A stretch of 37,550 bases of DNA from Dehalococcoidales bacterium (GCA_016932435.1 JAFGCW010000086.1:1-37550); one strand, 5' to 3'; numbered from the stretch's first letter, positions 1-9,045 are shown. Numbers and translations are program-made. The notes: generated by a model not told the origin, from the sequence alone.

Positions 1-342
1 GCGTTCATTCTCAGCGTGATGATATTTACCGAAAAGCATGGCAATGGTCCCGTGCTTTCCGAGCTGGAACATAACCATGATTTCGATGAGGCCTGGATCT
101 TCATGGGCACTGACATGAGTAATCCCAGCGATCTTGGCGGAGAGATAGATTTCTGGCTCGAAGACGATCATTTCATTATTGATAAAAGTTGCATGATTTA
201 TGTACCGGCTGGTATGAAACGCGGTCCCTGCGGGTTAAGTCGTTGTGACAAGCCTATCATTTTTTTCCAGGCAGCCAATGAGGTGCAATACAGCCGGACA
301 TGGGAAGGCACTGCCGAAGGAGCCGAAAGCAAGGGGCAGTAG
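1..342 (+). CDS. Cupin-domain protein, 5' end outside the window
   Basis: The reading frame is open from base 1 to the TAG at 340-342, so the true start probably lies upstream. A GTG at 16 and an ATG at 19 are in frame but have no Shine-Dalgarno sequence. The visible part has a cupin motif 1 pattern, EHNHDFDEAWIFMG, with the spaced His, His and Glu that usually bind a metal. A motif 2-like stretch, YVPAGMKRGP, follows. Cupins are small beta-barrels with many roles (enzymes, sugar or metal binding), so no substrate can be given. The C-terminus trails off in a short polar tail (TAEGAESKGQ). A dispersed repeat follows the gene. Confident for the fold, low for function. Confidence 0.7.
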   Translation, partial: AFILSVMIFTEKHGNGPVLSELEHNHDFDEAWIFMGTDMSNPSDLGGEIDFWLEDDHFIIDKSCMIYVPAGMKRGPCGLSRCDKPIIFFQAANEVQYSRTWEGTAEGAESKGQ

Positions 343-390
343 GTAGATTATCTTAGGGCTTGCTACGGTTTCCGCCCGAGGCGTACTACT

Positions 391-461
391 GACGAAGAAT
401 CTCCTTTCTTAATGAGATGGGATTCTTCGGTCGCAAGCTCTCTCAGAATGACACAGTGAGA
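391..461. repeat. Dispersed intergenic repeat with inverted arms
   Basis: Between the cupin gene and the methyltransferase lies a 9-bp inverted repeat, CGAAGAATC (393-401) and GATTCTTCG (421-429), followed by CTCTCTCAGAATGACA. This wording resembles a short repeat family scattered between genes in several bacterial phyla (GATTCTTCG...CTCAGAATGACA). Only this one copy is visible here, so its dispersed nature comes from memory of the family, not from the window. Confidence 0.5.
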
Positions 462-474
462 AGGGATCTTTCAA

Positions 475-1041
475 CTACTTCTTCACTGCTGTCATAACAT
501 AGTGGCTGTCTGACCACTGGATATATTCGAGTGATGTAAAACCGGCGCCGGTTAAAAGTTGTTCCATCCGGTCCCGGTCGATACGTTCGTTACGCGGAGG
601 GCGAGGTGAATCGAACTCCATCCGCCACTCAAGGATAACTGCCTTGCCTTCCAATTTCAGCAATCTATATGCTTCTGCAAGCACTCCTTCAGGCGGGACC
701 TCGTGCAGCAGCAGTATCATAAAGCAGCAGTCCGCGATACTTGCGTTAATCCCTGTAGCAGCCGCGCTTTTCTGCAAGGTTACCAGGTTAGCCGGAGGAT
801 TCTTCTCTTTGATTACTTGCAAAACATCAGGATTGGTGTCAACCGCGTAGACGTTCCCGGTACTGCCGACTTTTTCAGCCAGCGGTGATGACAGCGTTCC
901 GGCGCCGCAGCCAAGGTCGACGCATGTCATCCCCTGCGAAACTCCCGCTTTTTCGATTATTTCATTAACTCTCAGCCATTCGGTGCGTCTGTCACTGCCG
1001 AGTATCCTTGCCCTGTTTTTCGGATCATCGTATGCTTCCAT
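475..1041 (-). CDS. Class I SAM-dependent methyltransferase
   Basis: This 188-residue protein has the Rossmann-type motif I VDLGCGAGT at residues 41-49 and an acidic residue ending strand 2 (AVDTN, D68), which normally hold S-adenosylmethionine. The overall pattern resembles the UbiE/arsenite methyltransferase-like group, but nothing visible fixes the methyl acceptor. The cysteine triad of true ArsM enzymes is not evident. The ATG at 1041 is preceded by GGAAAGGA at good spacing. It lies downstream of hflX on the same strand, beyond a 157-bp gap with a terminator-like hairpin, so it may be transcribed separately. Confidence 0.8.
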   Translation of the reverse strand: MEAYDDPKNRARILGSDRRTEWLRVNEIIEKAGVSQGMTCVDLGCGAGTLSSPLAEKVGSTGNVYAVDTNPDVLQVIKEKNPPANLVTLQKSAAATGINASIADCCFMILLLHEVPPEGVLAEAYRLLKLEGKAVILEWRMEFDSPRPPRNERIDRDRMEQLLTGAGFTSLEYIQWSDSHYVMTAVKK

Positions 1042-1095
1042 TTTTTTCCTTTCCGTCCCGTTTTTCCAGAAAATCCCAGTGTTTTACTGGTTCCC

Positions 1096-1135
1096 GAAAA
1101 AACCGCTGGAATTTGTATAAAATAGCGGTCTTTTC
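1096..1135 (-). terminator. Putative terminator after hflX
   Basis: Read on the minus strand, ACCGCT (1129-1124) pairs with AGCGGT (1107-1102) and is followed by a run of six T. The loop is long (16 nt), so the hairpin is weaker than a standard intrinsic terminator. Its place just after the dapF-dapL-hflX operon fits transcription ending there. On the plus strand it also has a short T tract, but no plus gene ends nearby. Confidence 0.4.
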
Positions 1136-1198
1136 AGGCCAATACGGGGATTTATACCTGAAAACTCTTTCAGTGGGCTAATTTTCGATTTCAGAGCG

Positions 1199-2371
1199 TC
1201 ATTTTTGGGAATTACCGACAGGGACTGATTTTTCACCTAAAAACAGTCCGATTTTTTCCATTAGGCCAGACAAGCCCCATTTTTTTTCGGCGGATACCAT
1301 CACCGAGTCCTCATTTTCCGGCAGATCCCTGCCGGACAGAAATTCCAGGGCTTCCTGTTCATTCCATGTCCTGTCATTATCCAGTATAAGGTCTATTTTG
1401 TTTAGAACCGTTATCGTCGGTTTGTCGGACAGCTCCAGTGATTCCAGGATTTCCTCGACCGCCTGGCATTGTCCGGCCGCGTCCGGCGATGACAGATCAA
1501 CCACATGTAATAGGATGTCGGCTTCATCCAGCTCTTCCAGTGTTGCTCTGAAAGCCGCGACTATTGCCGGCGGCAGTTTTCGTATGAAACCTACCGTGTC
1601 GGTCATGAGTACCGGGCTGTTGTCCGGAAGCGCCAGCCGCCTGGTGGTCGGGTCAAGCGTTACGAACAGCTTATCATCGGCAACGACGTCGGATTTACTT
1701 AAGGTATTCAGCAGTGTGCTTTTCCCGGCGTTGGTGTATCCCACCAGGGCAACAACAGGTATACCGCTTTTGCTTCTTTTCCGGCGGTGAATCATTCTCT
1801 GTTTTCTTACCTGTTCTATCTGTGATTTCAACCTGCCTATCTTTTTCTGGATAATACGCCGGTCTGTTTCAAGCTGTGATTCACCGGGACCTCTTGTTCC
1901 TATACCTCCCCCGAGTCTCTCAAGGTGGCTCCACTGCCCGGCAAGACGAGGAGAAAGGTACTGGTGCTGGGCAAGTTCAACCTGCAGCTGTCCTTCCCGG
2001 GTTCTGGCTCTTTTTGCGAAGATGTCCAGGATAAGGGCGACACGGTCCAGCACTTTAACGCCGAGGGCGTCTTCAAGGTTTCGCTGCTGCAGCGGCGACA
2101 ACTCGTCGTCGAAAATTACCACGTTGTATTTCGTAGTTTCTTTTTCGGCGGTTAACTCGGTAAGTTTTCCTTCTCCGATATAGTAAGATTTGGATGGAAC
2201 CGGCAGACGCTGTATCATACTGCCGACAATTCTGGCACCGGCAGTGCCGGCAAGCCGTGAAAGTTCGCCCATCGAGTTCTCCTCGGCAGCCCTGCTGTTA
2301 TTTCTCGTTGCGAGTCCTACAAGGAACGCCCGTTCATCCAATTCTTTAGTGATGTCTATTCCTTTTTTCAT
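1199..2371 (-). CDS. hflX: GTPase HflX
   Basis: HflX is a ribosome-associated GTPase, known from other bacteria to split stalled 70S ribosomes during stress. The 390 residues show the HflX N-terminal domain, a linker containing the family signature GGGIGTRGPGESQLETDRR (residues 154-172), and the G domain. In the G domain, G1 is GYTNAGKST (211-219), G3 DTVGF (258-262), G4 NKID (324-327) and the G5-like SAEK (360-363). The ATG at 2371 has GAGG about 8 nt upstream. It is the last gene of the dapF-dapL-hflX group and its first 26 bases overlap the 3' end of dapL, which points to translational coupling. Assignment is secure. Confidence 0.95.
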   Translation of the reverse strand: MKKGIDITKELDERAFLVGLATRNNSRAAEENSMGELSRLAGTAGARIVGSMIQRLPVPSKSYYIGEGKLTELTAEKETTKYNVVIFDDELSPLQQRNLEDALGVKVLDRVALILDIFAKRARTREGQLQVELAQHQYLSPRLAGQWSHLERLGGGIGTRGPGESQLETDRRIIQKKIGRLKSQIEQVRKQRMIHRRKRSKSGIPVVALVGYTNAGKSTLLNTLSKSDVVADDKLFVTLDPTTRRLALPDNSPVLMTDTVGFIRKLPPAIVAAFRATLEELDEADILLHVVDLSSPDAAGQCQAVEEILESLELSDKPTITVLNKIDLILDNDRTWNEQEALEFLSGRDLPENEDSVMVSAEKKWGLSGLMEKIGLFLGEKSVPVGNSQK

Positions 2372-3575
2372 CAGACCTCTTTATGTTAGGTTCTTTTCGC
2401 TTGAACTTAGTTTTCTGATCGCGCCATCCTGCCATTTTTGACAGTCCTTTCACCAGGCCGGCATCCGGTAACGTGATAGAAATCCGGACATACCCTTCGC
2501 CGCTCGGACCGAATCCGGTTCCCGGCGTTACCAGCACTCCCACCTGGTCCAGAAGATCTTCGGTAAATTCAACAGAGGTATATCCTTCCGGCACCTTTGC
2601 CCAGACATAGAGCGTCGCCTTTGAAGGTCTGGCTTCTATACCGATGTCGTTCAACATTTCTACCACCAGGTCACGTCGCCGCTGGTATATATAATTATGT
2701 TCTTCAATACAATCCTGCGGTCCCCTCAGAGCTTCGATAGCCGCGTACTGTATCGCCTGCGGGATACCCGAGTCCATATTGGATTTCAATGTCCTGAGCG
2801 CTGTAATCATATCCGCATTTCCGACCACCATTCCGATACGCCAGCCGGTCATATTATAGGTTTTTGAAAAAGAATGGAATTCCACTCCTACCTTCCCGGC
2901 TCCCTCCACCTGCATGAAACTCATAGCCTGGTAGCCGTCATAGACAACCTCAGTGTAAGGCGTATCATGACATACGGGTATACTGTGTTTTTCTGCTAAT
3001 TCCACCACTTTACTATAAAATGCTGCATCAGCCACTGCTCCGGTAGGCATATTCGGGTAATTCAGCCACATCAGTTTTGCTTTTTTAAGGACATCTTCCG
3101 GTATGGCATCCAGGTCAGGCAGGAATCCATTCTTTTCCCTGAGCGGCATATAATGCGTCTCGCCACCAGCAAGCATTGTCCCGATCGAGTATACAGGATA
3201 TCCAGGATCAGGCACGAGGGCGACATCACCCGGATCGAGAAAACAAAAGGCGATGTGTGCGATTCCTTCTTTTGCTCCGATAACAGGAAGCACTTCCGTA
3301 TCCGGATCGAGTGTCACATCGAACCGTGTTTTATACCATTCGGCAATTGCTTTGTGCAGCTCGGGTAAACCTGCCGATTCCGGGTAACGGTGATTAACCG
3401 GATCCTGCGCTTCACGGCACAGCCGGTCAATTATGTGCGAAGGAGTAGGAAGATCAGGATCTCCGATGGCAAAACTGATTACTTCCTCACCCTTGGCTCT
3501 CTTTTCGGCTGCTTTCTTTAATATATCAACGAAAAGATACGGCGGTAGATTTTCTATTCTTCTCGCAACTCTCAT
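2346..3575 (-). CDS. dapL: LL-diaminopimelate aminotransferase
   Basis: This PLP enzyme (fold type I) converts tetrahydrodipicolinate and glutamate directly to LL-diaminopimelate and 2-oxoglutarate, skipping the acylated steps of lysine synthesis. From the ATG at 3575 it is 409 residues long. Active-site features are YPNMPTG around N174, D204 in CHDTPY, and the PLP lysine K238 in HSFSKTYNMTGWR. An ATG eight codons upstream (3599) is less likely because AAGGAG sits 7 nt before 3575 and spans the dapF stop codon. The adjacent dapF acts on the product of this enzyme, which supports DapL over other class I aminotransferases. The basic tail after about residue 385 is longer than the core fold needs. 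Confidence 0.88.
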   Translation of the reverse strand: MRVARRIENLPPYLFVDILKKAAEKRAKGEEVISFAIGDPDLPTPSHIIDRLCREAQDPVNHRYPESAGLPELHKAIAEWYKTRFDVTLDPDTEVLPVIGAKEGIAHIAFCFLDPGDVALVPDPGYPVYSIGTMLAGGETHYMPLREKNGFLPDLDAIPEDVLKKAKLMWLNYPNMPTGAVADAAFYSKVVELAEKHSIPVCHDTPYTEVVYDGYQAMSFMQVEGAGKVGVEFHSFSKTYNMTGWRIGMVVGNADMITALRTLKSNMDSGIPQAIQYAAIEALRGPQDCIEEHNYIYQRRRDLVVEMLNDIGIEARPSKATLYVWAKVPEGYTSVEFTEDLLDQVGVLVTPGTGFGPSGEGYVRISITLPDAGLVKGLSKMAGWRDQKTKFKRKEPNIKRSDEKRNRHH

Positions 3576-3586
3576 CTTTTTTCTCC

Positions 3587-4438
3587 TTAACCTTCCCATT
3601 CTCCGGAAAATACCATGTCCGCCGGGCCGCTGAGATAGACTTCACCTGAATCATCCCAATCGGCCTTCAGTATTCCTCCGGGTAAATGCACATTCACTTT
3701 ACTACCTGCATAATCATGTAGTTGAGTTACAACAGCTATAGCACAGGCGCCGCTTCCACAGGCAAGGGTTTCTCCGACTCCCCTTTCCCATACACGGGCT
3801 TCGATATTTTCTCTGTTCAGAATCCTTGCTACCTCGAAATTTATACCTTGCGGAAATAATTCATTGGTTGCTATTTCAGGTCCGATATCTGATAACGGAA
3901 AATCCATAACCTGGTTATCCGTGAAATATACGGCATGCGAGTTCCCCATCGATACCAGATTCAGAGTGAAATCGTTCCCTGCTACAGCTATATTACACGC
4001 GATTAATTGTTTTATGTCAACTCTGCTTTGTCCGGGTTTTATTGGTATATCATCTTCGCCAAACCCAGGTTTACCCATACTTACCTGAATTTCGGATGAT
4101 TCGTCATTTTCGGATAGCTGTCTTGCTTCCCGAATACCTGTAACGGTTTCAATCCGTATGTTACCAACCTTTCCTGCCTTGTTTCCTTTATTAAGGTAAT
4201 ACTTTACCATACACCTCAGACCGTTTCCGCATATTTCCGATTCGGAACCGTCAGCGTTGAATATTCTCATTTTGAAATCGGCGATATCCGAGGGCATCAG
4301 GAGGAGTAAACCGTCCGCTCCTATACCATAATGCCGGTCACACATTGCTCTGGATGCAGCTGACCAGTCGGTATCCATATCTGCGGTTTCAACCATGATA
4401 AAATCATTTCCTGCAGCTTGCATTTTTGTAAATTCCAC
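3587..4438 (-). CDS. dapF: Diaminopimelate epimerase
   Basis: DapF epimerises LL-diaminopimelate to the meso form, the precursor of lysine and of the peptidoglycan cross-link. It is a cofactor-free two-base enzyme. The 283 residues contain both catalytic cysteine motifs: EICGNGLRC with C70 and ACGSGAC with C227. The start is a GTG at 4438, giving MEFTKMQAAGNDF, which matches the usual DapF N-terminus. A purine-rich GGGGAGA lies upstream. It is the first gene of the operon. Its stop overlaps the dapL ribosome binding site. A perfect 8-bp inverted repeat lies upstream at 4480-4500. Confidence 0.94.
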   Translation of the reverse strand: MEFTKMQAAGNDFIMVETADMDTDWSAASRAMCDRHYGIGADGLLLLMPSDIADFKMRIFNADGSESEICGNGLRCMVKYYLNKGNKAGKVGNIRIETVTGIREARQLSENDESSEIQVSMGKPGFGEDDIPIKPGQSRVDIKQLIACNIAVAGNDFTLNLVSMGNSHAVYFTDNQVMDFPLSDIGPEIATNELFPQGINFEVARILNRENIEARVWERGVGETLACGSGACAIAVVTQLHDYAGSKVNVHLPGGILKADWDDSGEVYLSGPADMVFSGEWEG

Positions 4439-4479
4439 CGCAACTAAATCTCCCCTGCCCTTATATATGTTTGCCTTTC

Positions 4480-4500
4480 ATTTTACCATACCGGTAAAAT
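4480..4500. promoter_or_regulatory. Palindromic operator candidate, dapF/MFS divergent region
   Basis: ATTTTACC and GGTAAAAT form a perfect 8-bp inverted repeat around a 5-nt centre, in the 116-bp gap between the divergent dapF and MFS genes. A TATATA-like -10 for dapF lies about 10-20 bp to its left, which would put the palindrome near the dapF -35 region. No regulator can be named. Confidence 0.4.
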
Positions 4501-4554
4501 AGGATTACTCTACACGTAAAAAATACTCTGCCCGTTGATTTGGAATCAGGCTAA

Positions 4555-5772
4555 TTGTCCAATATTAACGTAGCTGCGATTGAAACTCACCAGAGTAAAT
4601 ATCGATGGATTGTCCTGGCTGCAGTCTGGCTTCTCTATGCTTCATTCGGCCTCTGTATGAGATCCCTTCCTCCTGTCGTCACTCCGATACTCAGAGACCT
4701 CAATATGACATACAGCGAGATGGGTTTCATAATGGGAAGCTGGCAGCTTGTATATATCCCGGTAGCGATATTTGCCGGTTTCGCAATCGATAAATGGGGA
4801 ATAAGGAAGTCACTCTTTTTCGGAGCCTTAATTATGGGTTTATCAGAGGGACTTCGCTACTATGCTACCGGATTTATTACTCTCCTGCCGCTTGTGGCAT
4901 TATTCGGGATCGGCGGCCCCCTCATCTCTATCGGTGCGCCCAAAGTAGTCTCATCATGGTTCAGGGGAAAAGACCGTGCCACCGCGGTAGGCATCTACAC
5001 CACCGCGCCCTGGATAGGCGGACTGTTTTCTATTGCAGCCACAAACAGCATAATTATGCCCCTCACCGGAGAAAGCTGGCGATTAACCTTGCTTTACTAC
5101 GGCCTTCTCACGCTTGTTTTTGCTTTCGTCTGGGGAATTTTTACCAGGGATTCAGTGGATGGGGAGGTGAGAGAAGGTATCTCGCTGAGAGACTCATTCA
5201 TTGCCCTGGTAAAAATGCGAAATGTCAGGATAGCTCTGGCGGCTGGTTTGCTTACATTGTTCGTTGAACACGGTTATTCGCACTGGTTGCCGAAGATGCT
5301 CGAAAACCGCGGTTTCACGCCTGAAGACGCAGGATTTCTGGCCGCCGTTCCACTAATCGCGGCTATTCCGGCAGTGCTTCTTTTACCGAGGTTTATACCG
5401 AGTCAGTCAAGAGGAAAATATGCAGCCGTACTATCGGTCTTGATGTCAGCCGGATTATTGTTATCCTATATCGCATCTTCCTGGATGCGCACACTTGGAC
5501 TCATAGCTTACGGTATCAGCGCGCCTTCACTATTACCCCTGCTTATGCTCCTCCTCATGGAGGAACCTGAGGTCGGGTCGAAGCGGATGGGTTTGGCTGG
5601 AGGTATATTTTTCTGTGTTGCCGAAGTAGGAGGGTTTACCGGTCCCCTGCTCATGGGCGGGCTCGTTGATATTACGGATTCATTCATGCCGGGAATTATC
5701 TTTTTCACGGTTACAGGAGTAATTCTAGGACTTATTATTCTCACGGTTCGGGCAAACAGAAATCCGGAATAA
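4555..5772 (+). CDS. MFS transporter (CynX/nitrate-nitrite-like group)
   Basis: This is a 405-residue membrane protein with about 12 hydrophobic segments. The MFS loop 2-3 motif is seen as GFAIDKWGIRKS near residue 79. The start is TTG at 4555 (protein MSNINVAAIETHQSKYRW) with only a weak AGG upstream. No ATG occurs until about residue 35, inside the first helix. It is divergent from dapF and followed within about 60 bp by threonine synthase, so it may move an amino acid or small organic anion, but the sequence does not tell which. A second MFS gene follows thrC. Confidence 0.85.
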   Translation: MSNINVAAIETHQSKYRWIVLAAVWLLYASFGLCMRSLPPVVTPILRDLNMTYSEMGFIMGSWQLVYIPVAIFAGFAIDKWGIRKSLFFGALIMGLSEGLRYYATGFITLLPLVALFGIGGPLISIGAPKVVSSWFRGKDRATAVGIYTTAPWIGGLFSIAATNSIIMPLTGESWRLTLLYYGLLTLVFAFVWGIFTRDSVDGEVREGISLRDSFIALVKMRNVRIALAAGLLTLFVEHGYSHWLPKMLENRGFTPEDAGFLAAVPLIAAIPAVLLLPRFIPSQSRGKYAAVLSVLMSAGLLLSYIASSWMRTLGLIAYGISAPSLLPLLMLLLMEEPEVGSKRMGLAGGIFFCVAEVGGFTGPLLMGGLVDITDSFMPGIIFFTVTGVILGLIILTVRANRNPE

Positions 5773-5829
5773 TCTCGATCACGTTTGTGCTTTTCCTCTA
5801 TATGGGGTATAAATATAGAGAGGAATACA

Positions 5830-6882
5830 ATGAAAATCGGAGTGCTGGAACACTACAAACAATATCTTCCCGTTACACCCGATACTCCCATTTTTTCAAT
5901 CGGAGAAGGAAATACTCCCCTTATCAGAGCTGCGAATCTTGAGAAAGAAATCGGCTGTAAAGAGCTCTACCTGAAATTCGAAGGATGTAATCCCACCGGC
6001 TCATTCAAAGACCGTGGAATGGTTGTTGCTATAGCCAAAGCCATGGAAGAAGGAAGCAAGGCAGTAATATGTGCTTCTACCGGTAACACCAGCGCTTCAG
6101 CGGCAGCGTATGCAGCTTACTGCAACCTCAGTGCTATCATCATAGTTCCCAAGGGAAACATCGCCCTTGGGAAACTGGCACAGGCGATCGTCTATAAAGC
6201 AAAAATAGTTGCCCTCGATGGAAACTTCGACCAGGCTTTGAATATGGTGAGAAGTATTACCGAGAAACATCCGGTTACCCTGGTAAACTCCATTAATCCG
6301 AATCGTATAGAAGGTCAGAAAACCGCGGCTTTCGAGATAGTGGATATACTCGGTGATGCTCCGGACTACCTTTTTATACCGGTCGGCAATGCCGGAAACA
6401 TTACCGCCTACTGGAAGGGATTCAAGGAGTACCATGAAGCCGGTAAAACCGAACATAGACCGGTCATGATGGGATTCCAGGCAGAAGGAGCGGCTCCGAT
6501 AGTACTGGGACACCCGGTCGAAAAACCTGAGACCATTGCAACTGCGATCAGGATAGGAAATCCTGCCAGTTGGGAAAAAGCGGTTGCGGCAAGAGATGAG
6601 TCCGAGGGTATTATCGATATTGTTACCGACGATGAAATACTTTCCGCTCAAAAACTCATGGCATCGAGATGCGGTATTTTCGCTGAACCTGCTTCGGCAG
6701 CTTCACTGGCTGGACTCATAAAGATGTCAGCACAGGGCAGTGACTTTTCATCAAAGAAGATTGTCTGCGTGGTTACGGGTCATGGCCTCAAGGATACCGA
6801 CATCGTACTGAAATCGCCCGAACCATTCCTTGAGTTACCGGCAGACTTGGAAGCTATCGAAAAAGGCTTAGGCCTGGTCTAG
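5830..6882 (+). CDS. thrC: Threonine synthase
   Basis: Threonine synthase is a PLP enzyme that turns O-phosphohomoserine into threonine. From the ATG at 5830 the protein has 350 residues, the size of the short bacterial/archaeal class. Visible features are GEGNTPL at residues 26-32, the PLP lysine K60 in [10 protein letters not shown], and the [14 protein letters not shown] phosphate-binding region. The ATG at 5830 has GAGAGGAA upstream; an upstream in-frame start at 5785 would add residues with no family counterpart. Cysteate synthase and other fold-type II enzymes are relatives, but the motif set fits ThrC well. It lies between two MFS transporters on the same strand. Confidence 0.9.
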   Translation: MKIGVLEHYKQYLPVTPDTPIFSIGEGNTPLIRAANLEKEIGCKELYLKFEGCNPTGSFKDRGMVVAIAKAMEEGSKAVICASTGNTSASAAAYAAYCNLSAIIIVPKGNIALGKLAQAIVYKAKIVALDGNFDQALNMVRSITEKHPVTLVNSINPNRIEGQKTAAFEIVDILGDAPDYLFIPVGNAGNITAYWKGFKEYHEAGKTEHRPVMMGFQAEGAAPIVLGHPVEKPETIATAIRIGNPASWEKAVAARDESEGIIDIVTDDEILSAQKLMASRCGIFAEPASAASLAGLIKMSAQGSDFSSKKIVCVVTGHGLKDTDIVLKSPEPFLELPADLEAIEKGLGLV

Positions 6883-6960
6883 AAAACTTCGCACTTCCTA
6901 ATTCCGGTTTCCAGTTTTCAGAATGCTATCACTTATTTATATTTTAGTTGGGATTTTTAT

Positions 6961-8184
6961 ATGCTTAAACGGATGAATTATGGCTGGATAGTAGTAGCTG
7001 CCAGCTTCTTTGTTATATCGATGAACGCCATTGCCCTGTTCGGTTTCGGCGTCTTCATCAAACCGCTGACCGAGGAATTCGGATGGGAAAGAGGTGAATT
7101 GTCCAGCGTATTTTCTATCGCGGTCCTCATTGGCGGTATCTTTTCTGTTATCAGCGGTAGATTGAGTAACCGTGTCAGCCCTCGTATATTAATGACTATT
7201 GCAGGGCTCTCTCTCGGAACAGGATTAATGTTAACGTCGAGAGTAACTGAATTATGGCAACTCTATTTCACCTTTGGTTTACCGATAGGACTCACTATAT
7301 CCTGTTCGGTTATCCCGGTAAATGCAACAATTCCCAGATGGTTTTCAAAAAGAAGAGGGATAGCGATGGCTATTCCGGCTGCCGGTTTCAGCCTCGGAGG
7401 AGTAGTGGGACCTTTACTGATTGAGAGCCTTATCTCGAGTTCCGGATGGCAGTATGCCTTTATTATTATCGGTATTTTACCGTTTGCCATCGCGGTACCT
7501 CTCGCTCAGTTCGTGAAACGACCACCTGAAGATATCGAACAACTTCCGGAACCGGCTTCAGAACCAGGTAGCCCGTTTAAAAAATCGAATTCAGACACAT
7601 TCTCTATCAAGAAGGATGTATTATTAAATAAGTGGTTTTGGCCGTTCGCGTTTATTCAGTTTACCTTTGGCTTCAGCACCCAGATGATAATAGTACACCT
7701 CACACCGTATGGAATAGATGTCGGACTGGAGCCTATAGTTGCCGCCGGAATACTTTCTTTCAGTTCGGCAATAGGTATTCTGGCTACCGTTATTATCGGT
7801 CCGCTGGCAGATAAAATAAAACCGGCAAAATTACAGACTATAGACTTTTTACTCCTTACCATATCACTGGTAATTCTCATATTCGCACGAACCGCGCCGG
7901 TGTTCTATATTTTTGCATTCGTGTTCGGATTTGCCCGTCAGGGCGCCGGTCTCTTACAAACGCTAACCGGAATTGAGATCCTCGGAGTAAAGAATTTCGG
8001 TTTCTATATAGGTACTTTCCTGCTTTTCGGAACTACCGGAGGAATGGTCGGAACGCCGGTTGCCGGGTTTATTTTCGATGCTACAGGCAGCTACACTACT
8101 GCATTCTGGATGGGAGTTGCAGCCGCAGGTCTGGCAGTGTTTGCCAGTTCTCTGCTGTTACGTCACAAAACATCAAAAATGTGA
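6961..8184 (+). CDS. MFS transporter (oxalate:formate/monocarboxylate-like)
   Basis: A 407-residue protein with about 12 membrane segments. The N-terminus (MNYGWIVVAASFF) and GVFIKPLTEEFGW resemble the monocarboxylate and oxalate/formate antiporter branch of the MFS. The loop 2-3 motif is degenerate (SGRLSNRVSPR). A central polar linker (about residues 185-220) separates the two six-helix halves. It starts at ATG 6961 with only a weak GGGA upstream, after a 78-bp gap from thrC in which I see nothing else. The substrate is unknown. The gene ends 43 bp before folE, so the two may share a transcript. Confidence 0.85.
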   Translation: MLKRMNYGWIVVAASFFVISMNAIALFGFGVFIKPLTEEFGWERGELSSVFSIAVLIGGIFSVISGRLSNRVSPRILMTIAGLSLGTGLMLTSRVTELWQLYFTFGLPIGLTISCSVIPVNATIPRWFSKRRGIAMAIPAAGFSLGGVVGPLLIESLISSSGWQYAFIIIGILPFAIAVPLAQFVKRPPEDIEQLPEPASEPGSPFKKSNSDTFSIKKDVLLNKWFWPFAFIQFTFGFSTQMIIVHLTPYGIDVGLEPIVAAGILSFSSAIGILATVIIGPLADKIKPAKLQTIDFLLLTISLVILIFARTAPVFYIFAFVFGFARQGAGLLQTLTGIEILGVKNFGFYIGTFLLFGTTGGMVGTPVAGFIFDATGSYTTAFWMGVAAAGLAVFASSLLLRHKTSKM

Positions 8185-8227
8185 TAAGATTGACTGATAC
8201 CATTAATCTGGAATGGGAGGGTATACA

Positions 8228-8794
8228 TTGCAGGACATCGAGAGCATAAAAGAAGCTGTAATATCCATGATCAAAGCGATAGGTGACGATCCTGAGAGGG
8301 AAGGTCTCGCAGGAACACCGGGGCGTGTAGCCGACATGTACGCTGAGATATTTATGGGTATGAATATAGATCCCAAGTCAGTACTCGATGTGGAATTTGA
8401 TGAAGGTCACGGGGAACTGGTCATTATCCGAAATATTCCCTTCTACTCAATGTGCGAGCATCACCTGCTTCCTTTTTTCGGGACAGCCCACGTAGGATAT
8501 ATTCCCAATGCAAAAGGCCGGGTTGTCGGCGCCAGTAAGATCGCTCGTGTTGTCGAGATAGTCGCCAGGCGACCTCAAATCCAGGAACGAATGACCAGCC
8601 AGATAGCAGATGCTATCAATGAAGGAATCAATCCTTCAGGTGTGGGTGTCGTAATCCAGGCAGAACATCTGTGTATGATGATGCGGGGAATTAGAAAGCC
8701 AGGTAGTTCAATGCAAACTTCTGCTCTGCGCGGTACTTTCCGAAGCAAATCATCCACACGGGCGGAGTTCCTGTCACTCATAAATAGCCGTTAA
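8228..8794 (+). CDS. folE: GTP cyclohydrolase I
   Basis: FolE opens the GTP ring to make 7,8-dihydroneopterin triphosphate, the first step to folate and pterins. The zinc ligands are seen in [10 protein letters not shown] (C76 and H79) and in [10 protein letters not shown] (C149), with the [14 protein letters not shown] nucleotide-binding region near the C-terminus. I choose the TTG at 8228: GGGAGGG ends 6 nt upstream, whereas the ATG at 8213 overlaps that ribosome binding site. This gives 188 residues beginning [11 protein letters not shown], a normal family length. Queuosine precursor synthesis also begins at this step, and no neighbour distinguishes the two uses. Confidence 0.94.
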   Translation: MQDIESIKEAVISMIKAIGDDPEREGLAGTPGRVADMYAEIFMGMNIDPKSVLDVEFDEGHGELVIIRNIPFYSMCEHHLLPFFGTAHVGYIPNAKGRVVGASKIARVVEIVARRPQIQERMTSQIADAINEGINPSGVGVVIQAEHLCMMMRGIRKPGSSMQTSALRGTFRSKSSTRAEFLSLINSR

Positions 8795-8800
8795 ATAAAT

Positions 8801-8822
8801 ATAGCCCACTTTCGTGAGCTAT
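8801..8822 (+). terminator. Weak hairpin after folE
   Basis: ATAGCCCAC and GTGAGCTAT form a stem with one mismatch around a TTTC loop, right after the folE stop. No clean T run follows (TACATCTCTC), so it is a weak terminator at best. It could also be used from the other strand by the desulforedoxin genes. Confidence 0.3.
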
Positions 8823-8876
8823 ACATCTCTCTTCCGAATTCGTTTCAGGTTAGATATGGTTTCCGACGATATGATC

Positions 8877-9020
8877 TTAGTCGGAGGAAGGAATTGTCCT
8901 CGGTTCCTGGACTTCCATCTCCTTGTCACAGCAGGTCATAACGCCTTCGCCGGCTTTAACACATAGTATTTCCGTGCCGCATACTTCACATTTATATCTT
9001 TTTCCAAGTTGACTTGCCAC
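8877..9020 (-). CDS. Desulforedoxin-like protein (second of pair)
   Basis: A 47-residue protein beginning MASQLGKRYKCEVCGTEI. Four cysteines in a CxxC...CC arrangement (C11, C14, C30, C31) match desulforedoxin and the N-terminal domain of desulfoferrodoxin, which bind one iron as Fe(Cys)4 and act in electron transfer or superoxide defence of anaerobes. The start is GTG at 9020 with a strong AAGGAGGT upstream. An acidic, proline-containing tail (EPRTIPSSD) follows the domain and is absent from its partner. It begins 25 nt after the sister gene at 9046-9165. No superoxide-reductase catalytic domain is attached. The small size makes it easy to miss. Confidence 0.8.
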   Translation of the reverse strand: MASQLGKRYKCEVCGTEILCVKAGEGVMTCCDKEMEVQEPRTIPSSD

Positions 9021-9045
9021 TTAACAGGTACCTCCTTGAACTTCT

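Noticed and set aside
2346..2371. dapL/hflX overlap as a sign of a frameshift error
   Set aside because: Both frames are intact, hflX has its own ribosome binding site, and the dapL tail is only slightly long; a short overlap within an operon is common.
4439..4554. Lysine riboswitch upstream of dapF
   Set aside because: The gap is only 116 bp and shows no long structured leader; only an 8-bp palindrome and promoter-like boxes are visible.
6097..6651. A 184-residue minus-strand frame inside thrC
   Set aside because: It lies wholly antisense to the PLP-enzyme core, shows no domain, and has no ribosome binding site.
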